A stretch of 64,000 nucleotides of DNA from CAVOEB01 sp965249645 (GCA_965249645.1 CBDFML010000007.1:124001-188000), one strand, 5' to 3'. Shown: positions 1-9,237, counted from the stretch's first letter. Notes: generated from the sequence alone by a model not told the origin. Program-made: numbers and translations.

Positions 1-5
1 GTCAT
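1..5 (-). CDS. possible start codon of a gene leaving the left edge
   Basis: On the minus strand an ATG at 5-3 is preceded by GGGAGGA at a suitable spacing, the pattern of a good ribosome binding site. The gene would be divergent from the ureohydrolase that starts at 189. Only the first codon is in the window, so nothing can be said about the product. Confidence 0.3.
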
Positions 6-188
6 GGCATTCCTCCCACGCGGCTCCGGGCGGCGCGGTGCAGCCCTCGTCCAGTGAACGACAGGCACAATCCAACGTCAACTCGGAGCACTCTGCGAGC
101 TTGAACGAAACGATGCGCGCGTGGTTTGATCGTTTCAACGCGCCAATCAAACGGAACGGGCCACCCGGCCCCGGGGAGATTACAGCTC

Positions 189-1181
189 ATGAGCAAGGAT
201 GACGCCGCCGGCGGCGAGATGACGCCGGAATTTTCCAACTACGATTTTCCCTACATGGGCGTGCCCACCTTCCTGCGCGCTCCGATGGCCCGCGACCTGT
301 CCGAGGTCGACATCGCGCTGGTCGGCATCCCGTTCGACGGCGGCGTCACAAACCGCGCCGGGGCACGGCACGGACCACGCGAAGTGCGCAACATGTCCAG
401 CCTGATTCGGCGCACCAACCAGTCGAATCGCCTTGCTCCCCTCGACATGTGCCGGGTGCGCGACGTCGGCGACTGCCCGGTTCATCCCTATAGCGTGCCC
501 AAGACCGTCGACATGATTTCGGGGTATTACCGCAAGCTGCACGAGGCGGACGTTTATCCGATCTCGATCGGCGGCGATCACTCGGTCACCTTTCCTGTGA
601 TGAAGGGCATCGCCTACGACGAGCCCGTCGGCATGGTCCATTTCGACGCCCATTGCGACACTTGCGACGAGTTCATGGGCGAGAAATTCCATCACGGCGC
701 ACCCTTCCTCCGAGCAGTCGAAGAAGGAGTCCTCGATCCCAAGCGAACGGTGCAAATCGGCATTCGCGGCGGCCTGCCCGACATGGACCTGTGGAAATTC
801 TCTTATGACTCCGGCATGCGCGTCATCGACATGGACGAGTACTGGGAGATGGGGGTCGATGCGGTGATCGAAGAAGCCCGCCGGGTGGTGGGCGACGGCC
901 CAACCTATATCAGCTTCGACGTCGATGGCATCGATCCCACCTACACTCCGGGCACGGGCACGGGCACGGGCACGGGCACGCCGGAGGCCGGCGGCTACTC
1001 GACCTACGAGGCATTGCGCATGGTCCGTGGCCTTCGCGGCCTCAACCTGGTCGGCGGCTACGTCGTCGAGGTCGCCCCGCCGGCAGACCCCAGCAACAAC
1101 ACCTCGGTGGTCGGCGCCACCCTGATGTTCGAGATTCTTTGCGTCACCGCGGACGCGATGGTCTCGCGCAAGGGGAGCTAA
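189..1181 (+). CDS. agmatinase/ureohydrolase family protein
   Basis: The product (330 aa) belongs to the arginase/agmatinase superfamily, Mn-dependent cytosolic enzymes that hydrolyse a guanidino group to urea. The metal-binding signatures are all present: GGDHS, DAHCD and SFDVDGIDP. The ATG at 189 was chosen because GGGGAG lies about 10 bases upstream; the frame is open back to 126 but that extension looks non-coding. Just after the SFDVDGIDP motif the family's PGTGTPE loop is lengthened to PG(TG)5-type repeats by a hexanucleotide tandem repeat. The exact substrate (agmatine, guanidinobutyrate, guanidinopropionate) cannot be fixed from sequence. The convergent CoA-transferase ends four bases inside this gene. 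Confidence 0.9.
   Translation: MSKDDAAGGEMTPEFSNYDFPYMGVPTFLRAPMARDLSEVDIALVGIPFDGGVTNRAGARHGPREVRNMSSLIRRTNQSNRLAPLDMCRVRDVGDCPVHPYSVPKTVDMISGYYRKLHEADVYPISIGGDHSVTFPVMKGIAYDEPVGMVHFDAHCDTCDEFMGEKFHHGAPFLRAVEEGVLDPKRTVQIGIRGGLPDMDLWKFSYDSGMRVIDMDEYWEMGVDAVIEEARRVVGDGPTYISFDVDGIDPTYTPGTGTGTGTGTPEAGGYSTYEALRMVRGLRGLNLVGGYVVEVAPPADPSNNTSVVGATLMFEILCVTADAMVSRKGS
951..980 (+). repeat. five tandem GGCACG hexamers inside the ureohydrolase
   Basis: Five perfect copies of GGCACG encode Gly-Thr five times in the loop next to the metal site. Relatives usually carry about two Gly-Thr pairs here. Because the unit is six bases, copy-number changes keep the reading frame. Confidence 0.95.
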
Positions 1182-1906
1182 TCTCCGGCGCGTTGGGCGG
1201 CAAATTGCGGATAGGCGTCACCGATCTCGCGTGCAACAGGCCCACGGATCAGAGCAAGCGTCTCCCGATCGGGTTCCGGGGTCGTCGCAACCTCGTCTGC
1301 CGTGTCGAACTCGAACCCCGTGGCCTGCCGCACCGAGTCGGCAGTTTCACCGGGGTGGACGCTGTCGAGGCAAAATAGTTTTATTGTTTTATCGAACGAA
1401 AACAATGCTTTACCTGTTAACAATGCAACCGGCCCGCCGGCCCGGTAGACGTTTTCGGGACTAACTCCCGGGGCACTGACGAAACTCACCTTCGGCACCA
1501 GGGTCCGCGGGCTGTGTTCCTCGCGAAACAGGATCACCCGGGGCACGGCAAAATAGAGATAGGCCGAACCGAACGAGCCGGGAAAACGTACATCGAGCCG
1601 GTCTGGATCGCCGATGCCCACCAAATTCAGGTTGGCTTCGCCGTCGATCTCGCCGCCGCCCAGGAAGAACACGTCGATCCGGCCCTGGCCCGCGCAATCG
1701 AACAACTCCCGCCCGCCATCGGTGAAGCTGTTGTGGCGCCGGCTGTTGAGCATGCTGACCCGCAGCTTGCCGCCCGAGCGGAACTGCGCAAGCAGTGCCG
1801 CCATGCCGGGAATCGGCGAAGCGTTGCCCACCGCAACATGGCCGGCATCGCCGATCAGCCGGGCAAGAACCGCAACGCAAAGCTCGTCGGTCCGGCACGC
1901 GCTCAC
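1178..1906 (-). CDS. CoA-transferase family subunit B
   Basis: The product (242 aa) is the second subunit of a family I CoA-transferase of the glutaconate CoA-transferase/IpdAB type. It shows the typical VGNASPIPGMAALLAQ beginning, the LGGGEIDGEANLNLVG core and a DRLDVRFPG stretch. A GTG at 1906 is the likely start, six bases after the stop of subunit A, so the two are translationally coupled. IpdAB-type proteins act as hydrolases in sterol-ring breakdown while true transferases move CoA between acids; which chemistry applies here is not decided. The short Glu-Asn-Gly motif of SCOT-type transferases is not evident. Confidence 0.8.
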   Translation of the reverse strand: MSACRTDELCVAVLARLIGDAGHVAVGNASPIPGMAALLAQFRSGGKLRVSMLNSRRHNSFTDGGRELFDCAGQGRIDVFFLGGGEIDGEANLNLVGIGDPDRLDVRFPGSFGSAYLYFAVPRVILFREEHSPRTLVPKVSFVSAPGVSPENVYRAGGPVALLTGKALFSFDKTIKLFCLDSVHPGETADSVRQATGFEFDTADEVATTPEPDRETLALIRGPVAREIGDAYPQFAAQRAGD

Positions 1907-1911
1907 GGCGT

Positions 1912-2739
1912 TCAGGCCGCTGCGGCTTTTGTCGCCAGGAAGCGATCGAGCCACCGGGCAAATCCATCGGCGCTTTGGGCCATCTCGGCATAATCCACCA
2001 GCATCGCGCGATCCGCCTCGTAAACGCCTTCGAGGCCGAGAGGCTGGGCTCCGCCGGGTGCCAGCGCGATTGCTTCCACATACAACGCCGGCAGGGTTCC
2101 CGCCGCCACGACCTCGTCGGCCAGCAAGTCGTCGTCGACGATTTCCTCCACGGTTACCAGGGTCCGGCGCGCGGCGTGGGCCATGGTGACAAGTTCCCGC
2201 CGCCGGCCGAGCCAGACATTGCCCGCCCGATCCGCCCGCCGCGCATGGAACAGAGCGACTTCGGGACGCAGGGCAGGGAGCAGGAGAATCGGGTCGTTGT
2301 CCCCGAACGGGTTGTCGATCACGGTCCAATCGGGCCGCCGCCCGATCAGGTCCGAGCCGATCACGCCGCGCAAGGGCATGAACGGCACGCCCTTTTCGGC
2401 GGCCTGGAGCGCCGCGTGAATCGCCGGGCAGGTCGAATCCCGCATCGCGAGCGCGCCATGGCGGATCGCGTCGGTAAAGCGCGGGGCCGGCCCGAACTCG
2501 CCCAGGCTTACGGCAGCGGCCTCGAGCGAAGCCACGCAACCGGCCCCGATCAGAAGGTCTGTCTGCAAACCGCTCGTCGGGACCGCAACGAGGTTCAGGT
2601 TCCGCGCATTACGCCGGATCAGCGCCGCAGTCGCGGCAAGCGGAACGTTGCTGTAATCGGGCGGAATAGCGAGACTGGCGCCGTCCTCGATCCGCGCGGC
2701 CAACTCGTCCAGACCCGGAAAAAATGCCTCCGCCGTCAT
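1912..2739 (-). CDS. CoA-transferase family subunit A
   Basis: The product (275 aa) is the first subunit of the pair. It starts with a helical segment followed by IPPDYSNVPLAATAALIRR and contains the conserved VIGSDLIGRRPDW region and the ARRADRAGNVWLG motif seen in CoA-transferase subunit A proteins. It lies upstream of subunit B in the same transcription unit. The heteromer is cytosolic. The substrate is unknown. The neighbouring PRISE reductase 55 bases upstream on the same strand may be in the same operon. Confidence 0.8.
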   Translation of the reverse strand: MTAEAFFPGLDELAARIEDGASLAIPPDYSNVPLAATAALIRRNARNLNLVAVPTSGLQTDLLIGAGCVASLEAAAVSLGEFGPAPRFTDAIRHGALAMRDSTCPAIHAALQAAEKGVPFMPLRGVIGSDLIGRRPDWTVIDNPFGDNDPILLLPALRPEVALFHARRADRAGNVWLGRRRELVTMAHAARRTLVTVEEIVDDDLLADEVVAAGTLPALYVEAIALAPGGAQPLGLEGVYEADRAMLVDYAEMAQSADGFARWLDRFLATKAAAA

Positions 2740-2794
2740 CGCAGCCCACCCTCAGCAATGCGAAGTGTGGCCCAGCATAGCATCGCTGCAGCCT

Positions 2795-3844
2795 CTAGGG
2801 GATGATCCGCGCTTGCCGCAGGCCATCGAACTGGCGGCGGAACATAGTGGCGCTGTCCATCACTTCGCCAAACCCCAGCTCAAACCGCTTGACGTTCGAC
2901 GAGACCATATCGTAATCGACATTGAACTCCTCGTCGCCGAAGGCCCATCCCACCAGTTGGTCTAACGCATAGGGGCGTAGTCCGTGGCGTTCGATCATCT
3001 TCTGCCACAGCCCGCCTTTGTCCGCCATGGTCTCGGCCAGCGAGATCGTCTGCGGTGGCGCTGGATCCATGCCGAACCAGGCGGCAAATTCCGGCCACAG
3101 GTCGCACCAGCGAAAGCAGTCGCCGTTGGTGACGTTGAATGCCTCAGCAGCGCAGACCGGGGTTGCGGCAGCCCATAGCGTGGCGCGCGCGAGCAGGCCC
3201 GCGTCGGTAACCTCGAACAGGCGCTCATAGGCGTCGGTGCTGCCCGGAAAGCGCAAGGGAAGGCCCAATTCGCGGGAAATCGCGGCATAGAGCGCGATCA
3301 CCAGAGTCAGGTTCATGGGGTTGCCCACCGCAAAACCGGTGACCGCGCCGGGACGGGGCGCGGACCAGGTCCAACGCATTTCCTGAGCCCGCTCACGAAG
3401 GTAGTCTTCCTGCATGTAATAAAAATTTGGCGACGTCGTCCGCGCATCGTCTTCGCGTGCGGGGGTCGTTCCGCCGCCGGGACTATGAAACCCGTAATAG
3501 CTGCTGCCCTGCATCAGGCTGACATGGGTCAAGTTCGGCGATGCGGCTTCGACCGCCTCGACCAGATTCACGAGCATCTGCCGGTTTGCCGGCCGATCCC
3601 ATGCGCCGGGGCCCGAGGACAATACGCAATAGAAAAGATGGGTGACGTCCGCGAGGCCGGCCAGGCGCTCGGCGCATTGCGCGGGGTCAAGCAGGTCGAC
3701 GGAGAGATAACGAACAGGCGTGTCGAAATCCGGCACCCGGCGCGAGAGTGCCACCACCTCCCAGTCGGATCGCCCGGCAAGCTCCTCGACCAGTGCTCGG
3801 CCGATAACCCCCAGCCCACCGGCGACAAGTGCGATCCGAGACAT
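2795..3844 (-). CDS. PRISE-type SDR reductase (progesterone 5-beta-reductase/iridoid synthase-like)
   Basis: The product (349 aa) is an extended short-chain dehydrogenase. It begins with a variant nucleotide-binding loop (VAGGLGVIGRAL), and carries NFYYMQEDYL and WSAPRPGAVTGF, which match the PRISE subfamily motifs NFYYxxED and W(S)xxRPGxxxGF. The Tyr of NFYY is the catalytic residue in that subfamily, which reduces activated C=C bonds of enones using NADPH. Its length is normal. The bacterial substrate is unknown. It may be co-transcribed with the downstream CoA-transferase pair, which would suggest a role in breaking down an unsaturated acid or cyclic compound (inference). Confidence 0.82.
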   Translation of the reverse strand: MSRIALVAGGLGVIGRALVEELAGRSDWEVVALSRRVPDFDTPVRYLSVDLLDPAQCAERLAGLADVTHLFYCVLSSGPGAWDRPANRQMLVNLVEAVEAASPNLTHVSLMQGSSYYGFHSPGGGTTPAREDDARTTSPNFYYMQEDYLRERAQEMRWTWSAPRPGAVTGFAVGNPMNLTLVIALYAAISRELGLPLRFPGSTDAYERLFEVTDAGLLARATLWAAATPVCAAEAFNVTNGDCFRWCDLWPEFAAWFGMDPAPPQTISLAETMADKGGLWQKMIERHGLRPYALDQLVGWAFGDEEFNVDYDMVSSNVKRFELGFGEVMDSATMFRRQFDGLRQARIIP

Positions 3845-3941
3845 GGCTCAAGCTAAGCACAAGTCCACGCCTGCGGGCAAAGCGCTCTACCGACCCGTTC
3901 AGCTCGCCGGAAGGGTATGAAAACGGTGAAACGGAAGAAGC

Positions 3942-4334
3942 TCAGGCGACGCCGGATTCAGCGACTCTGCGGTCGTGAAGGATTTCCTTCAAAACATCGC
4001 CAATCAGGGGCTTTTTAATTCCGGCGACGTCGGCCAGGCCAAGGCTCGCGGCAAGGGATTTGATCATGCCGAGATAGGCGGGATATCCGCTGACCGCCAC
4101 GACGGAGCATTTGGCGCCGATGTCGGCGAGATGGCGGACGAGTTCGATGCCGTCGACCTCGGGCATAACGATATCGATGACGACGACGTTGGGGTGAATT
4201 TCTGCAAACAAGCGCCTGAATTCGTCACCGTGACAGCAGGTGACAACCTCATAGCCTGCCATTCGGCCCAGGGTGGCAACGAATTCGCAAAGCTCGGGCT
4301 CGTCGTCGACCACTAGCAGACGGTTCGGGTTCAC
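3942..4334 (-). CDS. single-domain response regulator (receiver only)
   Basis: The product (130 aa) is a complete CheY-like receiver with no output domain. The acidic pair D10/D11, the phospho-acceptor D54 (VVVIDIVMP), Ser82 in VAVSGYP and Lys108 before a proline are all present. The C-terminal half (YLGMIKSLAASLGL) closely resembles that of the receiver at 4614-5033, so the two are paralogs. No histidine kinase is adjacent. It could pass signals to a diguanylate cyclase or kinase elsewhere, or act in a phosphorelay. Confidence 0.88.
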   Translation of the reverse strand: MNPNRLLVVDDEPELCEFVATLGRMAGYEVVTCCHGDEFRRLFAEIHPNVVVIDIVMPEVDGIELVRHLADIGAKCSVVAVSGYPAYLGMIKSLAASLGLADVAGIKKPLIGDVLKEILHDRRVAESGVA

Positions 4335-4613
4335 GGGCTTCTCCCTGTTCTACGGACTAACCTCCCTGTCCGGCAACACAATTTAGCATCGCTCTCTCGC
4401 CCAATTTACCCCGCATTTTCAGGGGTTTTCGCACGCCATTCTTGAGGGGCGTCACGGCAGCTTCACATCTTGTATACCATGTTTTTTGGATCGAGTGATA
4501 CACAATAACATCGAATCGGAAAAAACTTTGCAGCCGGCACTGACTGTTCCGATAAAGCTCTGATTTATTTGCTTTTTTTTCGCCCAACGGCATATTCTTG
4601 CCGGGCAGCGATA
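4335..4613. other. AT-rich gap between two receiver genes
   Basis: No gene is seen. The stretch is clearly richer in A and T than its surroundings and probably holds the promoter of the receiver at 3942-4334. A short CCCC/GGGG stem followed by TTTT (about 4410-4431, plus strand) resembles a weak terminator, but no plus-strand gene precedes it. Confidence 0.5.
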
Positions 4614-5033
4614 TTAGTTAAGATGTTCTTCCAGGAAACCGCGCACGCGCCCGATATCGAGCGGCTTGGGCACCGCGGTTACTGCAGGCATGCCGAGCGC
4701 CCGACCCAAGGCTTCGCTCAAGCCAAGATAGGTACGGTGCCCGCTCATAATCAGAACCGCCGCTTTACAATTGCATTCGGCGAGATAACGCATCAACTCG
4801 ATCCCGTCGGTGTCGGGCATGACCACGTCGAGCACGATCACCGTGGGCTCATTGCTCGTAACATACCGCTTGAAATCTGTGGCGGACGTCGTCGCGCAGA
4901 CCTCGTAACCGGCATCTTCGGCGATCGTGCTGATCACGTCGCAGATGCTTGGCTCGTCGTCGATAACCAGCAGTCGATTGCGGCTGACCGCAACGCGCTG
5001 CGTGTCGTCGTCGAATTGATTCGGCTGCGTCAA
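4614..5033 (-). CDS. single-domain response regulator (receiver only)
   Basis: The product (139 aa) has an 18-residue polar leader and then a receiver domain with D25/D26, phospho-acceptor D69 (VIVLDVVMPDTDG), a conserved Ser in LIMSGH and Lys in VPKPL. There is no output domain. It is the nearest paralog of the neighbouring receiver at 3942-4334. No kinase partner is nearby. Confidence 0.88.
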   Translation of the reverse strand: MTQPNQFDDDTQRVAVSRNRLLVIDDEPSICDVISTIAEDAGYEVCATTSATDFKRYVTSNEPTVIVLDVVMPDTDGIELMRYLAECNCKAAVLIMSGHRTYLGLSEALGRALGMPAVTAVPKPLDIGRVRGFLEEHLN

Positions 5034-5427
5034 GATACTGCCCTTTATACGAGTCCCTGCGAGACTTCTCCAAATTCAGGGCCGCCGACCTGTATTAATA
5101 CGACCCCGGATGTGTGTCATTCCACCAGCTATTGAAAGAAATAACTGTGACCGGCATCACTTCGACCCACAAAATTTAACCGCTATTATCCCCCGCTGGT
5201 TCGGGCCCGGAGTCGCCCAGCCGCGCGATAGGATTCTGCCTCTGCAGGCGACCTCCGTCGTTCGCAACCATTGGGCGTAAACCATTAAGAAATATGAAAA
5301 AATTGGTTAATTCTCTGATCCTCTCCTTGCATTTCTGCCGAACTCGTAAAAATGTGATGCGCAGTTCGTCAGCCTCGGGGAAACCTCAAACAGGCCCAAG
5401 AAATCGAAGTCGAATGGCGAAAATCGG
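5034..5427. other. divergent intergenic region between receiver genes
   Basis: This 394-base stretch separates the minus-strand receiver from the plus-strand one and must hold both promoters. It is AT-rich, with an AACCA...TGGTT imperfect inverted repeat around 5280-5315. No coding segment or known RNA motif was recognised. Confidence 0.5.
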
Positions 5428-5859
5428 ATGATGAACGTGCCGCAACAGTCAAGCGAAGACGATACCGGATCATCGGGTCTGGTGCTCATCGTCGACGACG
5501 ACGAACGCCAGGTACGCAATATCAAGGGCTATCTGATCCTCCAGGGGATTGCCGCCGAGACCGTGCCAAACGGCTTTGCCGCGATCAACGCGATCAAGCA
5601 GCTTCAACCCGCCATCGTGCTGCTCGATATTCGGATGCCGGGAATCGACGGTATCGAGGTGACCCGTCACATTCTCCGGCTCGACACCAGTCCGACGGTC
5701 ATCCTGATGTCGGGCTATCCCGAGTCCATCCACGAAGCAAACGTCGCCAAGCTGGGGGTGTTTGCGCTCGTGCAAAAGCCCCTGCCCCTCAAGATCGTGG
5801 CGGCATTCGTCCGCCGCGCCTTTGCCGCCAGGCCCGACGAGGACGGCGACGAAATCTGA
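5428..5859 (+). CDS. single-domain response regulator (receiver only)
   Basis: The product (143 aa) is a receiver domain with an acidic triplet D23-D25, phospho-acceptor D67 (IVLLDIRMPGIDG), Ser in LMSGYP and Lys in VQKPLP. The N-terminal 17 residues and the acidic tail are outside the fold. It is transcribed away from the other two receivers and is more distant from them. No output domain or partner kinase is visible. Confidence 0.88.
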   Translation: MMNVPQQSSEDDTGSSGLVLIVDDDERQVRNIKGYLILQGIAAETVPNGFAAINAIKQLQPAIVLLDIRMPGIDGIEVTRHILRLDTSPTVILMSGYPESIHEANVAKLGVFALVQKPLPLKIVAAFVRRAFAARPDEDGDEI

Positions 5860-6071
5860 CCCGCGGTAATTGTCGCCGTGGCGGGGAGCAATACCGCGAA
5901 GCCTGCCGCACCCGTCGGAGCATCATCGCCGCACGCAGGCCCGTTGATCCGAAGGATGCCGACCAGTTCACGCCTTGCTGGCCTGACGACACCGACGCAC
6001 CAGTTCGAAATCACGATCTATTGGGTCTTGCCTCTCTGACCCATCACGCCCGTTCGCGCCGGTAAAGGCGA

Positions 6072-6827
6072 TCAGTTGGGCACGATCCGCGTGTGACTGA
6101 CCAGGTCGCCGTCGTTCGAGGCGATGTGCAGGAGATACAACGGCGCCGTTTCGATCGCTGCATCGACCTCCTTGCGCAGGTCTACCGCGACGCTGGGCAT
6201 GGTGGTGGCGACCGTGCCGCCCCATGGCTCACGGTGCAAACGATGGACGTGCCCGCAGAGGAGCCGCTCGACCTGTGGATGGCGGCTGGCCACCGCCGCC
6301 AGATCTTCGGCGTCCTGCCGGCGCCGGTACCCGCCCACGTAATGCGGGGCGATATCGAATGGCGGGTGATGGATGAATAGAATCGTTGGTCTGTCGGGTT
6401 CCCGGGCGAGCGTCTCCTCCAGCCAGGCGAGGCGGTGCGCGCAGAACACGCCTTTGCGTTCTCCTGCGGCGACCGAATCGAGTCCGACCAGGCGAATCGG
6501 AAGGTCTTCGACCGCATAATGAAGCAGCTCCCCGCTCTTCGGCAGAAAAGGGAGGTGGTCAAACGCGGCGCGCAGCGCGCCATGCCGGTCGCGGTTGCCG
6601 GGAATCGGGAACAACGGTGCATCCAGATCGGCCAGGATTTCGCGCAGGTGCGCATACTCTTCCGCCAGGCCGTGATGCACACTGTCTCCCGTGTGGACGA
6701 CCGCGTCGACGCCCTGTCGGTTGATATCGGCGATACACCGTCGCAGGTTCTCGGCGCGACTCGCGCCCTCGAACTGGTCCGAGGACCTCGCCAGGATGTG
6801 GGTATCGCTGATCTGCGCGATGACCAT
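6072..6827 (-). CDS. CpdA-like calcineurin-type phosphodiesterase
   Basis: The product (251 aa) is a metallophosphoesterase of the 3',5'-cyclic-AMP phosphodiesterase (CpdA) group. All dimetal-site motifs are in order: SDTHIL near the N-terminus, HTGDSVHH, GNRDRHG, HHPPFDI and CGHVHR. The start at 6827 is preferred because GGAGAAAG sits about six bases upstream; the frame is open for 20 more codons. It is 70 bases downstream of sat on the same strand and may be co-transcribed. Substrate (cAMP or another phosphodiester) is an inference from family. Confidence 0.85.
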   Translation of the reverse strand: MVIAQISDTHILARSSDQFEGASRAENLRRCIADINRQGVDAVVHTGDSVHHGLAEEYAHLREILADLDAPLFPIPGNRDRHGALRAAFDHLPFLPKSGELLHYAVEDLPIRLVGLDSVAAGERKGVFCAHRLAWLEETLAREPDRPTILFIHHPPFDIAPHYVGGYRRRQDAEDLAAVASRHPQVERLLCGHVHRLHREPWGGTVATTMPSVAVDLRKEVDAAIETAPLYLLHIASNDGDLVSHTRIVPN

Positions 6828-6897
6828 CCAATCTTTCTCCGTTCCGGTTCCCCAAGGTGCGCCGGAACGGCACCCCCGGAAAATCATCTGATTTCGC

Positions 6898-8085
6898 TCA
6901 GGTCAATCCGTCGTAGTGGGCTCGAAGCACCTCAAGGACTTCGGGGCGGCTGAAGGTGGCAGGGATGGGCTGGTTATTGGCAAACATCTCGCGCAAGCGC
7001 GTCCCCGAGATCGCCAGCCGATGCGCTTCGTCGTGAGGGCAGGTCCGGTTGGTGGCCGTGCCTTGGCAGATGTTGCAATAGAAGGTCACGTCAATTTTCA
7101 AGGGTTCGGTCTCGAGGCTGCCGGGGTCCAGGGTATCGAAGATGTGGTGGGCATCGAGGGGCCCGTAATAGTCCCCGACGCCGGCATGATCGCGGCCGAC
7201 CACCAGGTGGGAACAGCCGAAGTTCTGGCGCAACAAGGCGTGCAGCAGGGCCTCGCGCGGCCCCCCATAGCGCATCTCGATGGGATAGCCCGCCTGGATG
7301 ACCGTATCGGGCGCAAAGTAGTTATTTACCAGGGCATCGATCGCCTGGGCCCGTACATCGGCCGGGATATCGCCGGGTTTGAGTTTGCCCAGGACCTGGT
7401 GGATCAGCAGCCCGTCGCAAACCTCGATGGCGACCTTGGCCAGATATTCGTGGCTGCGGTGCATGGGGTTTCTGGTTTGGAAGGCGGCCACCCGCGTCCA
7501 GCCCCGTTCCGCAAAAAGGCGGCGGGTCTGGGCGGGGCGCAGATAGAGGCCCTTGAAATCTTGCGCATAGGCGCCCTCGCTCAGCACGTCTACCGGTCCG
7601 CCCAGGTTGACCTCGCCCTGGGCCATTACTTTGGCAACCCCGGGGTGGGCGGCGTCAGTGGTTCGAAAGACCTGGGAGCATTCCAGCTCGCGGTCGATGG
7701 CGTATTTTTCCGCAACCTCCATGACCGCCATGATCTGGCCCGACTCGTCATCGACCAGAACCACTTCTTCGCCGGGTGCGATGGCGTCGGCCAAGTCCCG
7801 CTCGCAGGATAGCGTGATGGGAATTGGCCAAAACGTGCCGTTGCTCAACGCCGTGTCCACGCAGGCTCCGCGCCAGTCGTCGTGCCCCATGAAACCGTCA
7901 AGCGGCGTATAGGCTCCCATAGCCAGCATCACCAGATCCGACGTCTCGCGGCTGGTCATGGGCACGGCCTTTCGACCGGCCGCCCGTTTCAGCGCCTCGG
8001 CGCGCTCGGCATCGCCAGTGGGCCCGGAGCCCAGCAGCCGAGGTTGAAGCCCACCGCCGCCATGCGGAGAAACTAGTTTCGACAT
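6898..8085 (-). CDS. sat: ATP sulfurylase (sulfate adenylyltransferase)
   Basis: The product (395 aa) is a monofunctional Sat of the dissimilatory/homo-oligomeric type. The adenylyl-site motif FQTRNPMHRSHEYL and the GRDHAGVGDYYGP motif are intact, and a Cys-rich segment (FYCNICQGTATNRTCPH) typical of this group is present near the C-terminus. There is no APS kinase domain. The ATG at 8085 gives the family start; the upstream open frame is spacer. Next to aprMBA it would work in the ATP-forming direction, converting APS and pyrophosphate to ATP and sulfate during sulfite oxidation. Confidence 0.95.
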   Translation of the reverse strand: MSKLVSPHGGGGLQPRLLGSGPTGDAERAEALKRAAGRKAVPMTSRETSDLVMLAMGAYTPLDGFMGHDDWRGACVDTALSNGTFWPIPITLSCERDLADAIAPGEEVVLVDDESGQIMAVMEVAEKYAIDRELECSQVFRTTDAAHPGVAKVMAQGEVNLGGPVDVLSEGAYAQDFKGLYLRPAQTRRLFAERGWTRVAAFQTRNPMHRSHEYLAKVAIEVCDGLLIHQVLGKLKPGDIPADVRAQAIDALVNNYFAPDTVIQAGYPIEMRYGGPREALLHALLRQNFGCSHLVVGRDHAGVGDYYGPLDAHHIFDTLDPGSLETEPLKIDVTFYCNICQGTATNRTCPHDEAHRLAISGTRLREMFANNQPIPATFSRPEVLEVLRAHYDGLT

Positions 8086-8423
8086 GAATTGCACACCGCC
8101 TGCCGTGTTGTCCCGCCGCCCGTTCGGCGTTTCTGACAGAGAAACATATTCGTACTGCCCGAGGTTTTCGAGGCCATTTGAAAGAAGCCCACGCCTGCGT
8201 GGAAGAATCCACACATTCAACAAGCTTTATACGTTGATGGAACTGGGCAATTGCGCCACCATAAACTCAGATGATTCGCACCAGGCTCACCGGATCGAAG
8301 CAATACAAGATTGAGACGAAGCGGCGCGTTTGCGCCCCGCGGGCTCGTGCGGATTCGGGCGCACCTGCACCTTCGGCAAGGCCTACGACGTTGAGAATGA
8401 CCGGCTAACCTAGAGGCAACTTC
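8086..8423. other. sat/aprM divergent promoter region
   Basis: This 338-base stretch lies between the divergent sat and aprM genes and must hold both promoters. No gene, riboswitch or clear operator was recognised in it. Confidence 0.5.
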
Positions 8424-9209
8424 GTGTTCACCACCAATCCCTTCGCCGAGCTGTCCGCGTCACTCTCGCCCGTCCTCATGCAGGTCTTCGTCGCCGTCAT
8501 GATAGGCCTGGTCGTGGGCGGCACGCTGTTCGACATCGTTCACAAGAAGAGCGCCCGGTATTTTTTCAACAACTGGCGCAAGGCAGACAGCAAAGGGACG
8601 AGACAGGTCGGTGGCGGGGAAATGGTATCGCTGGCGGTCCAGACCGCTGTGGTGGAGGGCCTGACGTCCGGTGAATTCTGTAACGTACAGCGCAGAATTG
8701 CCCACCTCCTGACGATGTACGGGTTCCTGGCGTACGTCGTTGCCACCGTCGTCATGGTGTTCGGCTACCCCACGCCCGCCACGCCGACACCCGCCTTCCT
8801 GCCCTACCTGTGGATCATCGGGGCGCTGTTGGTTTGCCTCGGCGGTTACTGGTTCTGGTTCTTCATTCGGGTCGACGTCGCCGCCGAGGGCCATTCGCCG
8901 TTCCGCATCATACGCGCCGACCTCTTTATCCTCTCGCTTCTTGCGAGCGTGAGCCTGGGCCTGATCTGGGCCTGTCTGCAGTCGGTGGACAGCGCGTGGA
9001 CAAGCCTGTTGCTCGGGCTGTACCTCATCGCCACGACGGTGCTTTTCGGATCGATCCCGTGGTCCAAGTTCTCGCACATGTTCTTCAAGCCTGCGGCGGC
9101 CTTCCAGAAACGGGTGGAAAACGCGAACGGGTCGCGGAGCGACCTGCCCAGCCCCGCCGACAAGCCGGAAATCTTCGGCAGTGCCCGCCGACAGCCGCGC
9201 CATTACTGA
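8424..9209 (+). CDS. aprM: APS reductase membrane anchor AprM
   Basis: The product (261 aa) is an inner-membrane protein with about five hydrophobic segments (residues near 18-38, 98-115, 125-150, 170-190 and 200-215) and a hydrophilic C-terminal tail. It starts with GTG. Its place directly before aprB and aprA matches the aprM-aprB-aprA order of sulfur oxidisers that lack Qmo; there AprM is thought to anchor AprBA and pass its electrons to the quinone pool. Identification rests mainly on context and topology. Confidence 0.8.
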   Translation: MFTTNPFAELSASLSPVLMQVFVAVMIGLVVGGTLFDIVHKKSARYFFNNWRKADSKGTRQVGGGEMVSLAVQTAVVEGLTSGEFCNVQRRIAHLLTMYGFLAYVVATVVMVFGYPTPATPTPAFLPYLWIIGALLVCLGGYWFWFFIRVDVAAEGHSPFRIIRADLFILSLLASVSLGLIWACLQSVDSAWTSLLLGLYLIATTVLFGSIPWSKFSHMFFKPAAAFQKRVENANGSRSDLPSPADKPEIFGSARRQPRHY

Positions 9210-9237
9210 TCTTCGCTACAGGAGATAACCGAACATC

